Of a stretch of 64,000 nucleotides of DNA, positions 59,992 through 64,000 are shown piece by piece. The stretch's first letter is position 1; every line of letters starts with the position of its first letter. A program made the position numbers and the translations under genes. The notes beneath the pieces were generated by a model. It had not been told where the DNA came from and ran no database searches. It saw only the letters and a program-made list of their open reading frames with translations. The DNA comes from Bradyrhizobium iriomotense (GTDB lineage: Bacteria; Pseudomonadota; Alphaproteobacteria; Rhizobiales; Xanthobacteraceae). The stretch covers positions 124,001 to 188,000 of the forward strand of contig NZ_JAFCLP010000001.1 of NCBI RefSeq assembly GCF_018129405.1. The letters run 5' to 3'.

Positions 59992-61038
59992 ATGATCATG
60001 AACCGCAGAAGCCTGCTGACCACGGCGCTCACACTCGGGGCCATGAAAGCGTTTCCAGGCCTGAGCTACGCCCAGGCCCGCCCGCTGGTGTTTGCGACCT
60101 TCACCGGAAGCTGGGAGGAAGCGCACAAGGCCGTGCTGGTGCCGGCGTTCCGGAAGGCCAACGCGGACGCCGCGATGGTGCTCGACCCCATGCTCTCGGT
60201 CGACCAGATCGCGAAGGTGAATGCCGCCAAGGCCAATCCGCCGATCGACGTCATGCTGCACGATCCCGGTCCCGCCCTCGTCGCCATCGGCCAGGACCTG
60301 GTCGAGCCCTATCCCGTCGAGAAGAGCGCCTATTACAAGGACCTGATCGCCGAGGCGCAGGAGCCAATGGGTCCTGCCCCGTTCTTCCAGGTCGTCGGAC
60401 TCACCTACAATCCGGAAGCCGTCAAGACACCGCCGACCTCCTGGGCCGATCTCTGGAAGCCGGAGTTCAAGGGCCGCGTCGGCATCACCAATCTCAACTC
60501 GACGCTCGGTACCGGCTGGCTGGTCGAGATCGCCAAGATGCGCGGCGGCTCGGAGGCCAATGTCGATCCCGGCTTCAAGGCGCTTGAGGAGCTCAAGCCC
60601 AATCTCGCCGCGGTCGCCGCCAATCCCGGCGCGCTCGCGACCCTGTTCCAGCAGGGCCAGATCGACATCTCGCCGGGCAATTTCAACGCCATCCAGATCC
60701 TGAAAGCGCGCGGCGTGCCGGTCGAGTTCGTGGCGCCGAAGGAAGGCGCCATCGCCTTCAAGACCACGATCCACATCGTCAAGAACTCGCCGAACCGCGA
60801 ACTTGCCTTCAAGCTGATCGAGGCGGCGCTGACGCCGGAGGTGCAGACCACGCTGATGAACCCGCCCTATCTGATCGTGCCGACCAATTCCAAGGTGACG
60901 ATGGGCGGCGAGATCGCGCGCGTGCTGGCCAAGGACACGGCCGAGCTGAAGAAGAAATTCGTGTTCCAGGACTGGAAGAAGATCAACGAGCAGCGCTCGG
61001 CCTGGATCGAGCGCTTCAACCGCGAGATCAAGATCTGA
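59992..61038 (+). CDS. ABC substrate-binding protein, PotD-like
   Basis: A 348-aa extracellular solute-binding protein of the PotD/AfuA-like group. The leader has a twin-arginine-like start (NRRSLLTTALTLGAMKAFPG) and cleaves near SYAQA. ATG 59992 is preferred because GAGGGGAG lies 6 nt upstream; a second ATG lies 6 bp further. Typical strands such as PIDVMLHDPGPALVA are seen. The ligand is unknown. Confidence 0.9.
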   Translation: MIMNRRSLLTTALTLGAMKAFPGLSYAQARPLVFATFTGSWEEAHKAVLVPAFRKANADAAMVLDPMLSVDQIAKVNAAKANPPIDVMLHDPGPALVAIGQDLVEPYPVEKSAYYKDLIAEAQEPMGPAPFFQVVGLTYNPEAVKTPPTSWADLWKPEFKGRVGITNLNSTLGTGWLVEIAKMRGGSEANVDPGFKALEELKPNLAAVAANPGALATLFQQGQIDISPGNFNAIQILKARGVPVEFVAPKEGAIAFKTTIHIVKNSPNRELAFKLIEAALTPEVQTTLMNPPYLIVPTNSKVTMGGEIARVLAKDTAELKKKFVFQDWKKINEQRSAWIERFNREIKI

Positions 61039-61057
61039 GACCTTGAAGGCTTAAGTC

Positions 61058-61921
61058 ATGGGCGCAGCACCGGCATCACGGGACGTCACGTCCTACGGAA
61101 TGGGATTGGCAGCGCCGCTGGCGTTGTTCTTCCTGCTGTTCTTCGTGGCGCCGCTGCTGCAATTGCTCTGGCTCTCGCTGCACAATGACACGGCCGGGCT
61201 CCATTGGGGGCTCGGCCAGTACCTGCACTTCCTCACCGATCCCTTCAGCCTCGGCGTGCTCGGCTCGACGCTTCTGCTGGGCGCCGAGGTGACGGCCGTC
61301 TGTCTCGTGCTCGGCTTTCCCATCGCCTGGCTCTATCAGCGGGTCGGGCCAAAGCTTCAGACCATCATCATCCTGATCGTGCTGCTGCCGCTTCTGACCA
61401 GCGTCGTGGTGCGCACCTTCGCCTGGATCGTCATCCTCGGACGCCAGGGCATCATCAACGCGACACTGCAATCGCTCGGCATCATCGATACCCCGCTGAA
61501 ACTGCTTTACACCCAGTTCGGCGTGGTGATCGCGCTGGCGCAGGTGCAGATGCCGCTGATGACATTGCCGCTGATCACCGCGCTCGGCCGCATCGATCCC
61601 AATCTCGACGATGCCTCCTGCTCGCTCGGCGCCGGAAGCTGGCGCACCTTCTTCCGGATCGTGCTGCCGCTGTCGCTGCCAGGCGTGATCGCCGGCTGCA
61701 CGCTGACCTATGCCGCCGCGATCACCGCCTTCATCACCCAGTCGCTGATCGGCGGTGGGCAGATGCTGTTCATGCCGATGTATCTCTACCAGCAGGCCTC
61801 GACGCTGCAGAACTGGCCGTTTGCATCCGCGATCTCGATCATCTTCCTGCTCGCCGTGCTCGCGGTCGTCTCGGTCTTCACCACGCTCGGCCGCATGTCG
61901 CGCGGCTATGGAGGCGCATGA
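61058..61921 (+). CDS. ABC transporter permease, PotB-type
   Basis: A 287-aa permease with about six membrane segments. The coupling loop reads DDASCSLGAGSWRTFFRIVLPLSLPG. It follows the binding protein after 19 bp and overlaps the next permease start region (ATGATG). Confidence 0.9.
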   Translation: MGAAPASRDVTSYGMGLAAPLALFFLLFFVAPLLQLLWLSLHNDTAGLHWGLGQYLHFLTDPFSLGVLGSTLLLGAEVTAVCLVLGFPIAWLYQRVGPKLQTIIILIVLLPLLTSVVVRTFAWIVILGRQGIINATLQSLGIIDTPLKLLYTQFGVVIALAQVQMPLMTLPLITALGRIDPNLDDASCSLGAGSWRTFFRIVLPLSLPGVIAGCTLTYAAAITAFITQSLIGGGQMLFMPMYLYQQASTLQNWPFASAISIIFLLAVLAVVSVFTTLGRMSRGYGGA

Positions 61922-62736
61922 TGAGCGGCCGCAAGCGCACTCTAGAGGCGATCAGCTTCGAGCTCGTCATGACCGTGATCGCGGTGATCGCGCTTGTCAT
62001 CATCATCGCGCCGTCGCTGGTGGTGCTGATCGTCTCCTTCACCAGCGGCTTCTCGCTGCGCTTCCCGCCGCCGGGCTATTCGCTGCGCTGGTACGCCGAG
62101 CTGTGGAATGCCTGGCAGCTGCATTTCGCGGCCAAGAACAGCCTGATCGTGGCGCTGTGGGCGACCGGCCTGTCCGTCGCCCTCGGCGTCGCCGCAGCGC
62201 TCGCGATCTCGCGGTCGCAGGCCTTATCGGCGCGGCTGCTCGATTCCCTCTTCATGTCGCCGCTGGTATTGCCGGCGCTCGCCTTCGGCCTCGCCGCCCT
62301 GATGCTGTTCTCGCTGGTCGGCCTGCCGGTATCGCCGCTGACGCTGGTGATCGGCCACACCGTGGTCTGCGTGCCCTATGTCGTGCGCAACACGGTCGCA
62401 GCCCTCGCCCAGCTCGAGCCGACCCTGCTCGAAAGCTCGGCGGTGCTGGGCGCGAGCCGCCTCTACACATTCCGCAGGATCGTGCTGCCACTGATCCGGC
62501 CGGGCATCATCGCGGGCGCCTTCATCGCCTTCATGTCGTCGTTCGACAACGTGCCGGTGTCGCTGTTCCTGCGCGATGCCGCGACCGACATGCTGCCGAT
62601 CCGGATGTGGCAGGACCTCGAGGGCAAGCTCGATGTCACCATCGCCGCACTGTCGGGCGTGCTGATCATCGCCACCGTCGCCCTGGTCGCGGTCATGGAG
62701 CGCGTCACCGGCCTGTCGCGGCGGCTGACCAACTAA
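61921..62736 (+). CDS. ABC transporter permease, PotC-type
   Basis: A 271-aa permease, partner of the previous one; the loop reads ESSAVLGASRLYTFRRIVLPLIRPG. Two adjacent in-frame ATGs (61918, 61921) are possible; the second has GGAGG 6 nt upstream and is chosen. The first would overlap the upstream stop as ATGA. The long open frame starting at 61204 is an antiphase read of the upstream gene. Confidence 0.9.
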   Translation: MSGRKRTLEAISFELVMTVIAVIALVIIIAPSLVVLIVSFTSGFSLRFPPPGYSLRWYAELWNAWQLHFAAKNSLIVALWATGLSVALGVAAALAISRSQALSARLLDSLFMSPLVLPALAFGLAALMLFSLVGLPVSPLTLVIGHTVVCVPYVVRNTVAALAQLEPTLLESSAVLGASRLYTFRRIVLPLIRPGIIAGAFIAFMSSFDNVPVSLFLRDAATDMLPIRMWQDLEGKLDVTIAALSGVLIIATVALVAVMERVTGLSRRLTN

Positions 62737-62782
62737 AACGCGATGCGATTTGATTGAATCGATACGAGCCGAGAATTCCGAA

Positions 62783-62915
62783 CACCTCTCCCGTAGGGAG
62801 AGGTCGGATCGCATCGAAAGATGCGATCCGGGTGAGGGGTTACGATGTCACTGAATGCTGCGGCCCCTCACCCGGATTGCTCCGCAATCCGACCTCTCCC
62901 CGCTGGGGAGAGGTG
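62783..62915. repeat. 133-bp dispersed inverted-repeat element
   Basis: Long inverted repeat with CACCTCTCCC at the start and GGGGAGAGGTG at the end, inner arms GGTGAGGGG (62831-62839) and CCCCTCACC (62864-62872), and a 24-nt centre. Elements of this kind (CACCTCTCC...CCCCTCACC) are common between genes in Bradyrhizobium. It lies after the importer operon, between converging genes, and could end transcription or stabilise the mRNA 3' end. The remaining intergenic DNA (62737-62953) shows nothing else. Confidence 0.8.
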
Positions 62916-62953
62916 CCCCCTGGGCAGCCGATCGAAGCTAACTGCATCATGCT

Positions 62954-63289
62954 TTAGGCACCGCGGAACAGCGAATAGCCCCAACGCGTGAACTTCAGCG
63001 GCAGATGAAAATGCTCGTCAACGTTCTTGATGCGGAAGCGGAACGGCGTCACGGTCAGGAAGCCGTCGCGCTCGCCAAAGAACTCGCCGAGATGAAACAG
63101 CACCTCATACTCACCTGTCGTCACACCGGCACCTTGCGCAACGGCATGATCGAGCACGCCGTTGGCACCGAGCCGCCCGTCGGCGATGCGCAGCGAATCC
63201 GGATCGATCCGCCAGATCTCGACGCGCAGCCCCTGCGCCGGGCGCCCGCTCGCCACATCGACCGCGTGAATGGATATGCCGCCTGCCAC
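62954..63289 (-). CDS. uraH: Hydroxyisourate hydrolase-like (transthyretin-fold) protein, variant C terminus
   Basis: A 111-aa transthyretin-like protein. Family residues H8 (SIHAVD), R39 (IADGRL) and a histidine in EHFHLPL are present. The typical C-terminal YRGS is replaced by FRGA, so the tyrosine and serine of the catalytic end are missing. Start: GTG at 63289 with GGGAGG 6 nt upstream. It would convert 5-hydroxyisourate to OHCU in urate breakdown if active, but the altered end makes an alternative, less active or different role possible. No other urate gene is seen nearby. Confidence 0.78.
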   Translation of the reverse strand: MAGGISIHAVDVASGRPAQGLRVEIWRIDPDSLRIADGRLGANGVLDHAVAQGAGVTTGEYEVLFHLGEFFGERDGFLTVTPFRFRIKNVDEHFHLPLKFTRWGYSLFRGA

Positions 63290-63315
63290 AATGTCCCTCC
63301 CGTGAGCACGCCGCC

Positions 63316-64000
63316 ATGGTAGACGGAAACACGGTCGGTCGGCCAGCACCGGCATTGCTGCCGGCCCTGGGGGCGATGACCGCGCTTCAGGCCCTCGTCG
63401 CGCTGGCCTTGTTCGCACCCGGCGTGGTCGCGCCCCGCGCCCATATCGAGGTCTGGCAGCTCTCGATGTTCTCCTGCGCGGTGTTCGCGGTCGGCATCCC
63501 CGCCTCGTTCTGGGGCGGCGGCTTCATCACGCGGGTCGGGTCGCTACGGATCGCGAGCCTGTGCGCGGCGGCCATCGTCGTCGGCATGGCGTTGGCCTCG
63601 CTCGGATCGAGCGCCGCCCTGCTGGCCGCGGGCCTCTGCCTCGGCCTTGCCATGGGGCCCGAGACGCCCGCGAGCGCCGCGCTGCTGTCGCGGCTAGTCA
63701 CCGCCGAGCGGCGCGCCTTCGTCTTCTCGGTGCGCCAGACCGGCAACCAGATCGGCGCGGTCTGCGGCTCGCTGGCCCTGCCCGCGATCGCCATCGCGTT
63801 CGGGCCGGCCTGGTGCTATGCGGCCGTGGGCCTCTGCGCGCTGCTGGCGATCGCGCTGTTCGAATGGTTGCGGCCGGCCTACGCCGGCAAGGTCATCCCG
63901 CCCTCAAAGCTCGACCTCCGCGCGCGGCTGGCGCTGATGACGGCGGACCGGCGCATCGCGATGCTGGCGCTGGCCTCGATGCCGTTCAGCGCGATGCAGG
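63316..64000 (+). CDS. MFS transporter, 5' part only (cut by window end)
   Basis: The open frame from ATG 63316 runs to the window end without a stop (about 228 codons). It has alternating hydrophobic segments such as LVALALFAPGVVAPR, LSMFSCAVFAVGIPASFWGGGFITRVG and the MGPETPASAALLSRL stretch with an MFS-like arginine/glutamate pattern. It is divergent from the hydroxyisourate-hydrolase-like gene with 26 bp between them. The ribosome-binding site is weak. The last helices are outside the window, so substrate class is open. Confidence 0.8.
   Translation, partial: MVDGNTVGRPAPALLPALGAMTALQALVALALFAPGVVAPRAHIEVWQLSMFSCAVFAVGIPASFWGGGFITRVGSLRIASLCAAAIVVGMALASLGSSAALLAAGLCLGLAMGPETPASAALLSRLVTAERRAFVFSVRQTGNQIGAVCGSLALPAIAIAFGPAWCYAAVGLCALLAIALFEWLRPAYAGKVIPPSKLDLRARLALMTADRRIAMLALASMPFSAMQ

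Noticed and set aside
58702-60774. 690-codon minus-strand frame opposite the PotA-like ATPase and binding-protein genes
   Set aside because: Antisense shadow of two well-supported genes.
1-64000. CRISPR arrays, tRNA or rRNA genes, transposases, integrases
   Set aside because: I saw no direct repeat-spacer pattern, no cloverleaf-like gene and no recombinase or transposase frame.

Overview
The window is a GC-rich alphaproteobacterial chromosome segment, most likely Bradyrhizobium or a close relative. This rests on codon use, on two dispersed inverted-repeat elements of a kind common in Bradyrhizobium and Rhodopseudomonas intergenic regions (34589-34663 and 62783-62915), and on the catabolic style: many ABC importers, CoA ligases, acyl-CoA dehydrogenases and one-component regulators in tight operons. 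No rRNA, tRNA, CRISPR array, transposase or phage gene was seen. About 62 protein genes are supported, two of them cut by the window ends.

Layout. 1-6735 (minus): hyuA-hyuB, a class III aminotransferase, an acyl/aryl-CoA ligase and the first codons of a nitrilase/D-carbamoylase-like gene. Upstream lies a 420-bp regulatory gap with four GTGCAGC half-sites, then a MocR regulator (7156-8658). 8753-14158 (minus): GntR regulator, SDR, class I/II aminotransferase, alpha/beta hydrolase, M20 N-carbamoyl-amino-acid hydrolase and flavin reductase. The divergent plus arm (14383-19950) encodes an NMT1-type ABC importer with an embedded class II aldolase and an NtaA/SnaA-type flavin monooxygenase, the probable partner of the reductase. 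19947-34565 is a divergent region around a LacI-family gene with two matching operators. Its minus arm carries three DapA-like lyases, a polar-amino-acid-type ABC importer, two hotdog proteins, an acyl-CoA dehydrogenase and a CaiB-type CoA-transferase. Its plus arm carries a fused 4-OT tautomerase, another acyl-CoA dehydrogenase, a two-domain CoA-transferase, a MaoC hydratase and a second copy of the solute-binding protein.

34779-42883 (minus): molybdenum hydroxylase (large subunit fused to a CoxG-like domain, FAD subunit, 2Fe-2S subunit), CoA ligase, enoyl-CoA hydratase and an MHS-type permease, an apparent import, hydroxylate, CoA-activate and hydrate pathway. 43027-47200: AraC regulator, UbiD decarboxylase, UbiX prenyltransferase and a divergent LysR regulator. 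47306-50933: cupin-AraC regulator, O-methyltransferase, siderophore-interacting-type flavoprotein and an orphan Bug/TctC binding protein. 50961-58784: dihydropyrimidinase, an AMDase/maleate-isomerase-like protein and a TauABC-type importer, divergent from a GntR regulator followed by a HyuE-like protein; an amidase converges on it. 58873-62736: a spermidine/putrescine-type ABC importer. 62954-64000: a hydroxyisourate-hydrolase-like protein and a truncated MFS transporter.

Theme. Enzymes acting on cyclic or acyclic amides and ureides recur: HyuA/HyuB, M20 carbamoylase, nitrilase-like start, dihydropyrimidinase, two racemase-fold proteins, amidase and hydroxyisourate-hydrolase-like protein. Each sits beside its own importer or regulator. 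I read the window as stacked scavenging modules for N-containing heterocycles, amino-acid derivatives and aromatic acids. The actual substrates cannot be read from sequence.
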